Source: Yersinia hibernica (GTDB lineage Bacteria > Pseudomonadota > Gammaproteobacteria > Enterobacterales > Enterobacteriaceae). Taken from it: a DNA stretch of 64,000 nt. How positions within the stretch are numbered: the first letter of the stretch is position 1; the number at the start of each line of letters is the position of its first letter. The notes beneath the pieces are model-generated. The model did not search any database, was not told where the DNA came from, and saw only the letters and a program-made list of their open reading frames with translations. Where the stretch lies: the NCBI RefSeq assembly GCF_004124235.1, contig NZ_CP032487.1:1116001-1180000 (forward strand), given 5' to 3'. This document shows positions 21,629-33,733 of this stretch, piece by piece. The translations under genes and the position numbers were made by a program.

Positions 21629-21670
21629 TTATCGTGGGAGGAGCGGCAGAGCTTGGGCGCTCCTCGATAA
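21629..21670 (-). terminator. hairpin downstream of ubiG
   Basis: GAGGAGCG (21638-21645) pairs with CGCTCCTC (21658-21665), and TTATC/GATAA extend the stem after a small bulge. No long T-run follows, so the terminator assignment is moderate. Confidence 0.45.
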
Positions 21671-21683
21671 TAATAGATGAGCC

Positions 21684-22412
21684 TTACTTTTCATCCCGCT
21701 GAGTATGCACCATATAATTCACATCGACATTGCGGCCCAGTTTGAAATGGTCTGTTAGTGGATTGTAATGCAGCCCGATAATATGGCGTTCGCGTAGTGG
21801 GGTTTGGTCAACCCAACCAATGAGCTCTGATGGGCGGATAAATTTCTTCGAGTCATGGGTGCCTTTCGGTACCATTTTCAACACATATTCAGCGCCCACC
21901 ACGGCCATTAGCCACGATTTGGTGTTGCGGTTAATCGTCGAAAAGAAAACATGGCCACCGGGTTTGACTAGCTCTGCGCAAGCGCGAATAACTGAAGCGG
22001 GGTCAGGAACGTGTTCAAGCATCTCCATGCAGGTCACGACATCGTAATGTTGTGGCTGTTTTTGCGCGTGGCTTTCGACCGTTTCTTGAACATAATCGAG
22101 CTGAATACCTGTTTCCAGAGCATGCAGACGGGCCACTTGCAGCGGCTCATAGCCCATATCCAGCCCAGTCACTTGTGCCCCCTCGCGCGCCATGCTTTCC
22201 GCCAGAATGCCGCCACCGCACCCGACATCCAGCACTTTTTTAGCGAAAATGCCGCCAGAGCGCTGCAAAATATAATCAAGCCGCAGGGGGTTGATGCGGT
22301 GAAGAGGTTTAAATTCACCCTCCAAATCCCACCAGCGTGAGGCAACAGCCTCAAACTTCGCGATTTCTTGTTCGTCGACATTATGATGGTGGGCTGGGGT
22401 ATCTACACGCAT
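21684..22412 (-). CDS. ubiG: ubiquinone O-methyltransferase UbiG
   Basis: SAM-dependent enzyme performing both O-methylations in ubiquinone synthesis. The 242 residues show the class I fold: [16 protein letters not shown] (motif I, near residue 60), TGLDMG, and [11 protein letters not shown]. The [18 protein letters not shown] N-terminus is family-specific. It is divergent from gyrA with about 180 bases between, as in E. coli, and lies upstream of nrdA on the same strand with a long gap holding the nrd promoter. Confidence 0.96.
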   Translation of the reverse strand: MRVDTPAHHHNVDEQEIAKFEAVASRWWDLEGEFKPLHRINPLRLDYILQRSGGIFAKKVLDVGCGGGILAESMAREGAQVTGLDMGYEPLQVARLHALETGIQLDYVQETVESHAQKQPQHYDVVTCMEMLEHVPDPASVIRACAELVKPGGHVFFSTINRNTKSWLMAVVGAEYVLKMVPKGTHDSKKFIRPSELIGWVDQTPLRERHIIGLHYNPLTDHFKLGRNVDVNYMVHTQRDEK

Positions 22413-22575
22413 GATGGAATCTCGCTGTTATGTTTCTTTGCGCGGATTATACATGTTCCCCATTAATTGGCGCAGTTTTGTCGGCGTAATGGGGTTTCTC
22501 ATGAGCGTAATGTAGTTTCGCCAAAATCGGGGTTTTGTGATATAGTTTCGTACCTTTAAATCCGGTAATTAGTAG

Positions 22576-25251
<2,676 letters not shown>

Positions 25252-25269
25252 TGCGTTGTTGAACACCAG

Positions 25270-25294
25270 AGCCAGCTTACGAGCTGGCTTTTTT
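25270..25294 (+). terminator. rho-independent terminator of gyrA
   Basis: AGCCAGCT (25270-25277) and AGCTGGCT (25282-25289) form a perfect 8-base stem with a TACG tetraloop, followed by six T residues. Confidence 0.9.
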
Positions 25295-25363
25295 ATGGGC
25301 TATTTGTAATGTATTCTGTTACTCACACAGCCTGTCCGGCGATGCTTTAACCATGGTATCAGA

Positions 25364-28231
25364 TTGAAATATCTTTCTTCCTTTCGCACCACACTGAAAA
25401 TATCCCGTTATCTATTTCGGGTATTGGCCGTTATGTTATGGTCACTGGGTGCACTGCTGACCACTTTTTATATCCTGAACATCCTTAATGAGAAAAAATC
25501 TGATATTCGTCAGGAATACAATACTAACTTCGAGCAGGCACAGAGCTACATTAGGCATTCATCCGACATTATTCGTGATATCAAATATATGGCGGAAAAC
25601 AGGTTAAATCATAATACCGCGAGCAGTGATATCGCAGCCGGGGCATTGATTAAAAATAAGGCCTCAGCCAAATATTATCCACTCAATCCGTCGGCCGATT
25701 GCACTGCACTGAATTCTTCTCGTCACTCGTCATTAGATTCTCTCAGTAACCTTATTTTGTATTGGAAAGAGAACTTTGCCGCGGCTTATGATCTTAATCG
25801 GATATTTTTTATCGGCAGTGACACCATGTGTTTGGTGGATTTCGATATTCGAAATGTGCCGATGGAGCAAGAGAATCTGCTTAAGTCGTTGAATGAACAT
25901 ATTACAAAATATCGTGAAGCAAATAATCAGGACAAAGACAGCCCGCTGTATTGGGTTGTCCCTGGGGTGCGCCCTGACATTGGCACTTTATATGTGCTCA
26001 GCCCGCTTTATGTGGGCAATAGGTTGGAAGCACTGGTAGGGACAGAACAGACCATTCGGCTGGAAGATTTTATTTCTTCTGGGCCACTGCCTGTGGGTGT
26101 GACGTTACTGGATCAAAATAATGAGCCGGTATTGCGTTTGGCAACGGGGGAGCGCTATGCCTCAATGCTGGATGATTATCCAGATTCTCCATCCTATTTT
26201 GGCTATGTCGATGATTATAATTATCTTGTCCTGAAAAAGAATTTACTGCCATCCCCGCTTAGTATTGCCTATTCCTTACCGGTCAGAACGATAATAGAGA
26301 TATTCAAGCTATTAATTTTTAATGCATTATTGTTGAATGTTTTGTCTGCTGCCGTGATATTTACTCTGGCTTGGTTGTTTGAACGAAAAATGTTCCACCC
26401 GGCTGAAGATAATGCTTTGAGGTTAGAAGAACATGAACAATTTAACCGCAAAATTGTTGCCTCTGCACCCGTGGGAATTTCCATTCTACGTATCAGTGAT
26501 GGTACGAATATCCTCAGCAACGAGTTAGCGCATAACTATATTAATTTACTGACAAATGAAGATCGCGAGCGAATTACTCGTATTATTTGTGAGCAGCAGG
26601 CTAACTTTGTCGATGTGATGACCAGTAATAATAACAATCTGCAAATCAGCTTTGTTCATTCCCGTTACCGTAATGAAGATGTAGCTATTTGTGTGTTGGT
26701 GGATGTGAGTTCGCGTGTAAAAATGGAAGAGTCATTACAAGAAATGGCCGCCGCCGCAGAGCAGGCCAGCCAATCGAAATCTATGTTTTTAGCAACGGTC
26801 AGTCACGAGTTGCGCACACCGCTGTATGGTATTATCGGTAATCTGGATTTATTGCAAACCAAAGAATTACCTCACGGTGTTGACCGCCTAGTCACCGCGA
26901 TGAATAACTCCTCTGGGCTATTACTCAAAATCATCAGCGATATTCTCGATTTCTCGAAAATAGAATCTGAACAACTGAAAATTGAGCCAAGTGAGTTTTC
27001 TACTGTAGAAGTGATAACACATATCACGGCGAACTATTTACCGCTGGTGGTGAAAAAGCGCTTAGGTCTGTACTGCTTTATTGAGCCGGATGTTCCACGG
27101 CTGATGCTGGGGGATGCCGTTCGCCTGCAACAAGTTATTTCTAACTTGCTCAACAACGCCATTAAATTTACTGATACCGGCTGTATTATTTTGCAGGTCA
27201 GGGTGCGTGGCTATTATCTGGAGTTCCGCGTGCGGGATACCGGTGTCGGGATTAATTCGCGCGAAATAAATCAGTTATTTGACCCCTTCTTCCAAGTGGG
27301 AACTGGGGTGCAACGCCACTTCCAGGGCACCGGCTTAGGGTTGGCAATTTGTGAGAAATTGGTCAACTTGATGGATGGTGATGTTGAAGTTGTTTCTGAG
27401 CTGGGCATGGGCAGTATTTTTGCTATCCGTATTCCCATGTATTTGAAAACAGAGCAATATTATCTGCCAAATGCCGTGTTGCCGGAGAGTGATCGCTGGC
27501 AAGGGAAAGTCTTGTGGCTGGATATCCGCAATGCTCGTCTGGAGAACTATTTACTCGAACTGTTAAGTCATTTTGGCGCGACAACTCACTGCTATAGCAA
27601 TGAGGAAGTATTGCAGGATCAAGTGCTTATTTGTGATTATTTGCCGCAAATTAATGCGCCATTATCAACATGGATTCAGTTATCTATTGAACATATTGGT
27701 TTACCGCAAGAGACACGGCCAGGTTATTGGTTGCTAAGCACCTCTACGCTATTGGAAATTATCCCGTTATTGGACCGCATATTGCTGGAGCCGCAAGTGG
27801 TTGAGGACGCGCCACTTGCGTTATCAGCGCCAAAGCCTCAGCAGGATGATAATGCAGACCTGCAAATTTTGGTGGTGGATGACCATCCTATCAACCGGCG
27901 GTTATTGGCTGATCAGCTGACAACGCTGGGTTATCAGGTTATTACAGCGAATGATGGAGTCGATGCTCTGGCGGTATTGAGTGCGAATAATGTCGATATT
28001 GTACTGACTGATGTGAATATGCCGAATATGGATGGTTACCGCCTAACACAGCGCCTGCGGCAATTGAATCATTATTTCCCGGTCATTGGCGTCACCGCTA
28101 ATGCATTAGCTGAGGGCAAGCAGCGCTGTATTGAAGCTGGCATGGATAACTGTTTATCTAAACCGGTAACATTGGACACATTGCGCCAGATGCTACGTTA
28201 TTATAGTGATAAGGTGCGAAAAACACGTTAA
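25364..28231 (+). CDS. rcsC: hybrid sensor histidine kinase RcsC (TTG start)
   Basis: Membrane sensor kinase of the Rcs envelope-stress phosphorelay. The 955 residues comprise a TM helix at ~17-40, a periplasmic domain to ~315, a second TM at ~317-340, PAS-like linker, HisKA with phospho-accepting His481 (SHELRTP), HATPase with the GTGLGLAIC box, the ABL-like RcsC linker domain and a C-terminal receiver with Asp883 (DVNMPNMDGY). Translation is assigned to TTG because only this keeps the MKYLSSFRTTLK-like N-terminus of the family; the first internal ATG is at codon 24. A tiny 4-codon frame overlaps this start (25353-25367). It converges with rcsB. Confidence 0.95.
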   Translation: MKYLSSFRTTLKISRYLFRVLAVMLWSLGALLTTFYILNILNEKKSDIRQEYNTNFEQAQSYIRHSSDIIRDIKYMAENRLNHNTASSDIAAGALIKNKASAKYYPLNPSADCTALNSSRHSSLDSLSNLILYWKENFAAAYDLNRIFFIGSDTMCLVDFDIRNVPMEQENLLKSLNEHITKYREANNQDKDSPLYWVVPGVRPDIGTLYVLSPLYVGNRLEALVGTEQTIRLEDFISSGPLPVGVTLLDQNNEPVLRLATGERYASMLDDYPDSPSYFGYVDDYNYLVLKKNLLPSPLSIAYSLPVRTIIEIFKLLIFNALLLNVLSAAVIFTLAWLFERKMFHPAEDNALRLEEHEQFNRKIVASAPVGISILRISDGTNILSNELAHNYINLLTNEDRERITRIICEQQANFVDVMTSNNNNLQISFVHSRYRNEDVAICVLVDVSSRVKMEESLQEMAAAAEQASQSKSMFLATVSHELRTPLYGIIGNLDLLQTKELPHGVDRLVTAMNNSSGLLLKIISDILDFSKIESEQLKIEPSEFSTVEVITHITANYLPLVVKKRLGLYCFIEPDVPRLMLGDAVRLQQVISNLLNNAIKFTDTGCIILQVRVRGYYLEFRVRDTGVGINSREINQLFDPFFQVGTGVQRHFQGTGLGLAICEKLVNLMDGDVEVVSELGMGSIFAIRIPMYLKTEQYYLPNAVLPESDRWQGKVLWLDIRNARLENYLLELLSHFGATTHCYSNEEVLQDQVLICDYLPQINAPLSTWIQLSIEHIGLPQETRPGYWLLSTSTLLEIIPLLDRILLEPQVVEDAPLALSAPKPQQDDNADLQILVVDDHPINRRLLADQLTTLGYQVITANDGVDALAVLSANNVDIVLTDVNMPNMDGYRLTQRLRQLNHYFPVIGVTANALAEGKQRCIEAGMDNCLSKPVTLDTLRQMLRYYSDKVRKTR

Positions 28232-28294
28232 AGCCCGGCTCTGGAAAATACGCGGTTATTATAACGACAGTTAATGGATTGAAAGAGATGGATA

Positions 28295-28325
28295 CAACCC
28301 GGTACAACAGAACAATACCGGGTTG
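28295..28325. terminator. hairpin between convergent rcsC and rcsB
   Basis: CAACCCGGTA and TACCGGGTTG are perfect 10-base arms around an 11-base loop. No T-run is adjacent on either side, so it may act as a weak or rho-aided stop or as a 3'-end stabiliser. Confidence 0.55.
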
Positions 28326-28336
28326 GGGGACAACGG

Positions 28337-28984
28337 TTATTCTTTATCTTGCCCAATAGTGACAGACGAAAGGTAATTTAGCAGGGCAATATCATTATCA
28401 ACACCCAGTTTCATCATCGCCGATTTCTTCTGACTACTAATGGTTTTAATGCTGCGATTAAGTTTTCTGGCAATTTCAGTCACCAGGAAACCTTCAGAAA
28501 ATAGCCGTAAAACTTCACTTTCTTTCGGTGATAAGCGTTTGTCACCATAGCCATTTGCGCTGATTTTCTCCAGCAATTTAGCCACACTTTCAGGGGTGAA
28601 TTTCTTCCCTTTCTGTAATGCTGCCAAGGCCTTAGGTAAATCAGCGGGCGCACCTTGTTTTAATACAATCCCGTCAATATCCAAGTCCAAAACTGAACTG
28701 AGAATAGCCGGGTTATTATTCATCGTTAGTACTATTATGGCTAAATCTGGGTAATGCCGTTTTATATATTTTATCAATGTGATGCCATCACCGTACTTAT
28801 CTCCTGGCATAGAGAGATCGGTAATTAGCACGTTGGCATCCAGTTTAGACAAATTGTTAATAAGCGTCGTGGAGTCTTCAAACTCTCCAACCACGTTTAC
28901 CCATTCAATTTGCTCAAGTGACTTTCGGACGCCAAACAACACAATTGGATGGTCATCAGCAATAATTACATTAAGGTTGTTCAT
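28337..28984 (-). CDS. rcsB: response regulator RcsB
   Basis: Transcription factor at the output of the Rcs phosphorelay; it controls capsule, motility and biofilm genes, alone or with partners. The 215 residues hold a receiver domain with acidic pocket Asp10-Asp11 and phosphoacceptor Asp56 (ITDLSMPG), and a LuxR-type helix-turn-helix (LSPKESEVLRLFSEGFLVTEIARKL, 155-180). It begins 2 bases after the rcsD stop on the same strand, so it is translated with rcsD. Confidence 0.97.
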   Translation of the reverse strand: MNNLNVIIADDHPIVLFGVRKSLEQIEWVNVVGEFEDSTTLINNLSKLDANVLITDLSMPGDKYGDGITLIKYIKRHYPDLAIIVLTMNNNPAILSSVLDLDIDGIVLKQGAPADLPKALAALQKGKKFTPESVAKLLEKISANGYGDKRLSPKESEVLRLFSEGFLVTEIARKLNRSIKTISSQKKSAMMKLGVDNDIALLNYLSSVTIGQDKE

Positions 28985-28986
28985 GG

Positions 28987-31680
28987 TTATGGGTTACCTT
29001 GCTGCAACAGTCTGGTGATGAAAGAATCAATTTGACTGATGCTATTTTCGATCTTCAACCGATCGCCATCTGCGATATGCTGTTCTAATGTTTCACATAG
29101 TTGTTTGCCGACAAGCAAATTCAACATAGCAAATACGCCTTTCAATCGATGTGCGGTCTGCGAAAGCGATATGAAATCACGTTGCTTGAGCTCAGTATAC
29201 AGTTTCTTCAGATCTACCGGTACTGTCTCAACAAATAAGGAATAATAGTCACTGGATTTTAGTTGCTGCTCGTATGCACTTATATCATCAGCAGCAATGG
29301 ATTCAGACTTTTCGTTAGACTCATCTGATAGAATTTGCTGTTCGATTAATAATAATATTGCATCAATGACCGCGCTTCCTAAATTATAATTTACCCGAAT
29401 ATAATTATCCTGCAACTTCTGCATTCCTACTTCATCAGAAGCCAGTAATAAGGTAAATTTATCATAGTGTTGTGGGTTATCCGTTACCGTTACATCATAG
29501 CCTCGTCCCGGCAAACGGTCATCAACAATAATGCAGTTAGCACCAAATGAATTCACTAATGCTGTGATGATAGAACGCACTTCTTCCGACGTGATATCTA
29601 ATAAGAGCGTAACACCATCCAATAATTTCTCTTGCTCTTCCTCTTGCTCATTTTCTATAGCAATCGTAACCCGGATTGTATAACGCGTACCTATATCAAC
29701 TTTGCTACGAATCTCTAATTGACCGTTTAATTTTTTACATAATTGGTTACATAAAAAGAATGTTAGCCCCGAACTATGATTGTACCTGTCGGCCAATGTT
29801 TGGCTGAGGAAAGGATAATTAAGATTACTAATCTCTTCATCAGTAATACCCGCACCAGTATCTGTTATTTGAATAATTAGTTGTTCGGGGTGCCCTGGTT
29901 CATGGTCAACATTAAGTGTGATTTTACCGTAGGCTGTCGTGATAACAGAGTAATGCAGAAGTAACGACAGTATTTTGCGTAATACTTTTTCATCACCAAT
30001 GTAATCTTGTTCAATATCAACAAGATAATGATTGAATAGAGCTAAGCCTTTTTGATTAATTGCCGGCAGCACTTCCAATAAAAGCTCGTCCATTAATGCC
30101 GACAAAGAGAAACGCTGCTGCTCAGGTTGCCAATCTTGGGTTTCCAGGCGAGTAAGCAGGGTAATATTATCAATCAGCTCAATGATATTTGCCGATTGTT
30201 CTACCAATTTGGTGGCTAATTTATGCTGCATGACAAAGTCAGTCGTGCTTTGCAAGTCTTTAGCCGTTTGATTGAGGCTATTTATGGGTTGATTGAGTTC
30301 AATCCCCAAGTTATGCAACATAAGTTTACGTGCTTGCAGGCTTTTGTCGTATTCACGTCTTGCCTGTTGCAGCCGTTTATTGACCAACACTTCTTTATCC
30401 TGATCATGAAGCAGGAAAAGATAGGTTTCAGGAGATATTTTGCTGCGGAACATTCGGATTTCGTAAACTTCATTATTCACAGTGCCCTGAATGACCCCAT
30501 GGTGCTGTTCTGCCATATGGGCAATTTTTTGCAGATTAAGGTGGGGCATCAGATTGTCGGCTATCTGATTACTGGCGACTACGGCATTGTTGCTGAAATT
30601 ATAAACCAATAGCCCTTGTGGCAAGTTGGTAATAATTTCCTGACTCAGTGATTTCTGTACCTCGAGCTGATCGACAATATCGGCACTTGGGCGAACGAAT
30701 TGCCGACGAATAAAGTAGATGCCTAACACAGCCAAAGACAACAGCAAGATATTGGTCAGGATCAGCCAGAAGTTATTTCTCAGTAAATCAATGGCCAGCA
30801 CGGTCACCGGAACACGATAAACTATCTTCATTGCTGCATTGGTCAGTGGGGCTGAGATTTCAACCCAATAACCATTGAGCGCGATACTGGCAGTGACCGT
30901 ATCTTCGGGCGTCATACTTTCATTGATGGGCGTCTTATCTGGCTGTAACAGGAAACTCGAACGCGCCATATTAGGCGGAATAAGGTCGTTAATGGGCAAG
31001 TCAAAGGCAATCACGGTCGCCAAATGCCCGGGGTGGTTAAAAGTCGTGCGGATCGTGAAGTAGTAGGCGTTCTGGAAGCGTAATTTTCGCAATGGCGAGA
31101 AGCTCTCACGCTCATCCAAAGTATTGGCCTGTTGGAGCATTTCTGCTCGCCGCGATTCTGCGGCAGCAGTCAAGTAACTCTCTTTAAAGCGCGACGTCAC
31201 TTCTTTTAAGGGCTGGGTGGTAATGAGCGCCAAACTATTGTCCTGGCCGTTAAGATAATACATTGAGTAGGTATCATTCTGCGGCCCCCAATGACTGTCG
31301 AGATAGTCCGATAGCTGCAAGGTCATGGCGAGTGTTGAGGCTTCATGATTACCAAAAATGACGGCGTCGGTCTTCCTGCGAGGTTTTTCAATATAGTAAA
31401 TATCAGGGCGCAAACGCACTTCTTGCGCGGTGAGAATATTCTTGTCCGAGAGATTAGGATTATTGGCAAAATCGTATATCTGGTAAGTATGGTAACGATA
31501 ATCATCGATGCGCTGCTGCAAGCCAGTGGCAATATAGATCAATGCGTATTTTTTCTCGGTCAGGTAAGCATTGGTATAGTTATAGCCATATAGCCCCATG
31601 GTGATGAGCAGCAAGACGATAAACAGCCAGAAGCAGCGGGTAATGTTAGCTGAACTGGTAGATAACGAGTTATTTTGCAT
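28987..31680 (-). CDS. rcsD: phosphotransferase RcsD (intact)
   Basis: Inner-membrane intermediate that passes phosphate between RcsC and RcsB. The 897 residues contain TM1 at ~16-34, a periplasmic domain, TM2 near residue 310, a histidine-kinase-like region without a functional H box (the HELRTP equivalent reads LGIELNQPIN), the ABL domain, and a C-terminal HPt domain with His844 in TAHRLKGVF. The frame is uninterrupted. An MFS gene ends 22 bases upstream on the same strand, so transcription may run through from it into rcsD-rcsB. Confidence 0.96.
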   Translation of the reverse strand: MQNNSLSTSSANITRCFWLFIVLLLITMGLYGYNYTNAYLTEKKYALIYIATGLQQRIDDYRYHTYQIYDFANNPNLSDKNILTAQEVRLRPDIYYIEKPRRKTDAVIFGNHEASTLAMTLQLSDYLDSHWGPQNDTYSMYYLNGQDNSLALITTQPLKEVTSRFKESYLTAAAESRRAEMLQQANTLDERESFSPLRKLRFQNAYYFTIRTTFNHPGHLATVIAFDLPINDLIPPNMARSSFLLQPDKTPINESMTPEDTVTASIALNGYWVEISAPLTNAAMKIVYRVPVTVLAIDLLRNNFWLILTNILLLSLAVLGIYFIRRQFVRPSADIVDQLEVQKSLSQEIITNLPQGLLVYNFSNNAVVASNQIADNLMPHLNLQKIAHMAEQHHGVIQGTVNNEVYEIRMFRSKISPETYLFLLHDQDKEVLVNKRLQQARREYDKSLQARKLMLHNLGIELNQPINSLNQTAKDLQSTTDFVMQHKLATKLVEQSANIIELIDNITLLTRLETQDWQPEQQRFSLSALMDELLLEVLPAINQKGLALFNHYLVDIEQDYIGDEKVLRKILSLLLHYSVITTAYGKITLNVDHEPGHPEQLIIQITDTGAGITDEEISNLNYPFLSQTLADRYNHSSGLTFFLCNQLCKKLNGQLEIRSKVDIGTRYTIRVTIAIENEQEEEQEKLLDGVTLLLDITSEEVRSIITALVNSFGANCIIVDDRLPGRGYDVTVTDNPQHYDKFTLLLASDEVGMQKLQDNYIRVNYNLGSAVIDAILLLIEQQILSDESNEKSESIAADDISAYEQQLKSSDYYSLFVETVPVDLKKLYTELKQRDFISLSQTAHRLKGVFAMLNLLVGKQLCETLEQHIADGDRLKIENSISQIDSFITRLLQQGNP

Positions 31681-31702
31681 AAAGATAATGCGTATTCCTT
31701 GG

Positions 31703-32857
31703 TTAGCGCGTGACGGCCCTGGCGCTGGCAGTGACGGTCAGTAATAACAGTGCCACGCAGCCAAAAGCGACGGATAAATTGCTGAACTGGGCGACAAAAC
31801 CAATTGCTGCAGGGCCCGCCAGAATACCGGCGTAGCCGATAGTTGTAATTGATGCGACGGCTAAATTCGCGGGCATCACGGTTTGGTTACCTGCGGCGGT
31901 GAACAAAATGGGCACCACATTCGAGGCACCCAAGCCCACAAGCATAAAGCCAATAATGGCGGCCATTGAGTTAGCAAAGCTTATCGCGATAATAATTCCT
32001 ACAGCAGCACATAAGCTCCCTCCTAATAATACCGGGTAGCGGCCCAATCCGTTGACAATCCGATCGCCATTTAAACGGCCTAAGGTCATGGCAATGGCAA
32101 ATACTGCATATCCAATACCCGCCTGTGATGGCTCCATACCGCGTAATGTGGTCAGGAAGACGGCACTCCAGTCAAGCATTGAACCTTCAGCCAGGAACAT
32201 CACAAAGCATAAAAAGCCGATGAACATGACCCATCCACGAGGCAACACCAAGAGTGGGCCATCATGAGGCGCGCCACTGCCTGCTAACAGATTTTTATTG
32301 GCTATCAGTAATAGGATAATCATTAACGCGACAGTGGCAAGAATGGCTGTCAGTGGGCTTAAACCAAGCCACAATAATGCACTCACACCGCCCGCGCCCG
32401 CAATCCCGCCGACACTGAATAAGCCGTGGAAACCAGACATCATGGCCCGGCCGCTGGCCTTTTCAACAATTACCGCTTGAATATTCATCGCGACATCTAT
32501 TATGCCCATTGCCGCGCCGAAGAGTAATAGTGCGAGCGCCATTGTGATGGGGGTATTCATCAATACCAATAAAGGAAGGTCAAGACACAGCACGGCACCT
32601 GCCAATAAAATCACCGCCCGGCATCCCCATTTCGCCGTGAGCACCCCCGTTAAGGGCATCGCAAGCATCGAACCGACCCCAATACACAGTAACAGCAAGC
32701 CCAGTGAAGCATCATTGAGGCCAATACGTTCTTTGGCAAAGGGGACCAACGGAGCCCAGGCGGCCATGCCTAATCCGGCAATAAAAAATGCGAGCCGCGT
32801 CGAGACTTGCTGTGCAACACCTGGCTGCAATGTGGTGTGGAGTGTTTTGGTGGTCAT
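31703..32857 (-). CDS. MFS transporter upstream of rcsD
   Basis: A 384-residue major facilitator with about 12 hydrophobic helices, resembling E. coli YbjJ-type transporters (WAPLVPFAKERIGLNDASLGLLLL near the N-terminus; GSMLDWSAVFL mid-protein). The ATG at 32857 is preferred; a longer reading to 32914 adds 19 polar residues with no family support. Substrate is unknown. It is inserted between rcsD and the micF-ompC locus, which adjoin each other in E. coli, and lies 22 bases from rcsD, so the two may share a transcript. Some relatives are fucose or sugar transporters, but nothing here decides that. Confidence 0.85.
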   Translation of the reverse strand: MTTKTLHTTLQPGVAQQVSTRLAFFIAGLGMAAWAPLVPFAKERIGLNDASLGLLLLCIGVGSMLAMPLTGVLTAKWGCRAVILLAGAVLCLDLPLLVLMNTPITMALALLLFGAAMGIIDVAMNIQAVIVEKASGRAMMSGFHGLFSVGGIAGAGGVSALLWLGLSPLTAILATVALMIILLLIANKNLLAGSGAPHDGPLLVLPRGWVMFIGFLCFVMFLAEGSMLDWSAVFLTTLRGMEPSQAGIGYAVFAIAMTLGRLNGDRIVNGLGRYPVLLGGSLCAAVGIIIAISFANSMAAIIGFMLVGLGASNVVPILFTAAGNQTVMPANLAVASITTIGYAGILAGPAAIGFVAQFSNLSVAFGCVALLLLTVTASARAVTR

Positions 32858-33317
32858 GAAGTATAGAGTCTGCGATTGATATGGATAATGAATATAGACA
32901 GATGTTTCTATCACAAATATAAATGTGGGTCGAAGGGATTTATCCGGATTAGCACAATACTGGGTGACATGAAGCCCGGATTAGTGGCAATGATGAAAAT
33001 AACAGCTTATGACTCACCTGATTCGCGGGTGCTAAGCATATGGCAGCAACGGCAGTGCCGGAAATATTATGCAGCTATTTTCCACCTTTATTTTTGCCTC
33101 AAGATGGGCACATGGCCGATTTTATCTGCCGATAAGTATGAAGTAGAATAAATAAATAGTTGGATAATAGTTAGTCGATCAGGATAATTATTATCCCTAT
33201 GATTTAAGCTATTCGTGCGGAAATAAAAATATGAAACTATATCGTTTGCCTATCATTTCACTTTGTAAATATACCGGTCATTATAAATATAGGTTTTCAC
33301 TGTCGGCGGCAGGCAAT
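32858..33317. other. intergenic region between MFS gene and micF
   Basis: About 460 bases. A 91-codon frame at 32876-33151 shows no recognisable domain and starts within the divergent promoter zone; I do not call it. Presumably the MFS promoter is here. Confidence 0.5.
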
Positions 33318-33340
33318 AAAAAAGCCGGTCAAAGACCGGC
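33318..33340 (-). terminator. terminator of MicF
   Basis: GCCGGTC (33324-33330) and GACCGGC (33334-33340) pair around AAA. Reading on the minus strand a six-U tail follows. Confidence 0.9.
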
Positions 33341-33409
33341 CGTAACACTAACGAATTATCTGGCTGCGAAGAGCCACAATGAAGGAAATAATAAAATAAT
33401 GATGATAGC
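33318..33409 (-). ncRNA. micF: MicF small RNA
   Basis: The minus strand from 33409 begins GCTATCATCATTA, identical to the 5' end of E. coli MicF, the part that pairs with ompF mRNA around its ribosome site. A short hairpin (TGGCT/AGCCA around an 6-base loop) follows, and the transcript ends in the GCCGGTC-AAA-GACCGGC terminator with six U residues. The predicted length is about 92 nt against 93 in E. coli. A TATAAT -10 box lies at 33416-33421, six bases before the start. It is divergent from ompC, as expected. The middle differs from E. coli, but the seed is kept. Confidence 0.92.
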
Positions 33410-33415
33410 GGATTT

Positions 33416-33421
33416 ATTATA
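33416..33421 (-). promoter_or_regulatory. -10 box of micF
   Basis: The minus strand reads TATAAT, a perfect sigma70 -10 element placed six bases from the predicted MicF 5' end. Confidence 0.75.
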
Positions 33422-33564
33422 GTTCCAGACGCTCAGATATTCCTTGTCAATTTGTGCTATCTGAATGTCTGTTTATGTTACTGATTTTTATGTGTAAATA
33501 ATATTTTTTGATTATGAGTGCTATATTTTTTTATGTTTTTAAAATTTGGTAAAGTTCGCTGAAA

Positions 33565-33604
33565 TTAACATTTAGAAATACTTTTTTGTTGTATGAAACA
33601 TTAT
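33565..33604 (+). promoter_or_regulatory. OmpR-binding region upstream of ompC
   Basis: Two consecutive OmpR-like elements are seen: TTAACATTTAGAAATAC (33565-33581) and TTGTATGAAACATTAT (33588-33603). They correspond to the TTTACATTTTGAAACAT-type boxes before E. coli ompC. Between ompC and divergent micF, they may serve both. Confidence 0.6.
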
Positions 33605-33733
33605 CCGAATCTTCGTAGCATTTTCTGTATAGATTAATTTTGAACTTATTACCACAATAGAATAACCCCATTGGGATTATATGCTCGCAAGAGCAGTGGC
33701 ATAGTTAGACCTAATAATTAGAGGATAATAACG

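Larger units (their letters stand above)
21170..21683. other. nrdA control region and ubiG 3' region
   Basis: About 510 bases with no gene. From the nrdA side it contains the NrdR box (21276-21291), a perfect DnaA box (21362-21370) and an AT-rich promoter zone. Near ubiG there is a long hairpin (21638-21665). Confidence 0.6.

Noticed and set aside
32876..33151. 91-codon open frame divergent from the MFS gene
   Set aside because: No domain or family resemblance, starts in the MFS promoter zone, and has no clear ribosome site.
33231..33422. 63-codon plus-strand frame upstream of ompC
   Set aside because: It covers the MicF gene on the opposite strand, including its terminator, and has no coding features.
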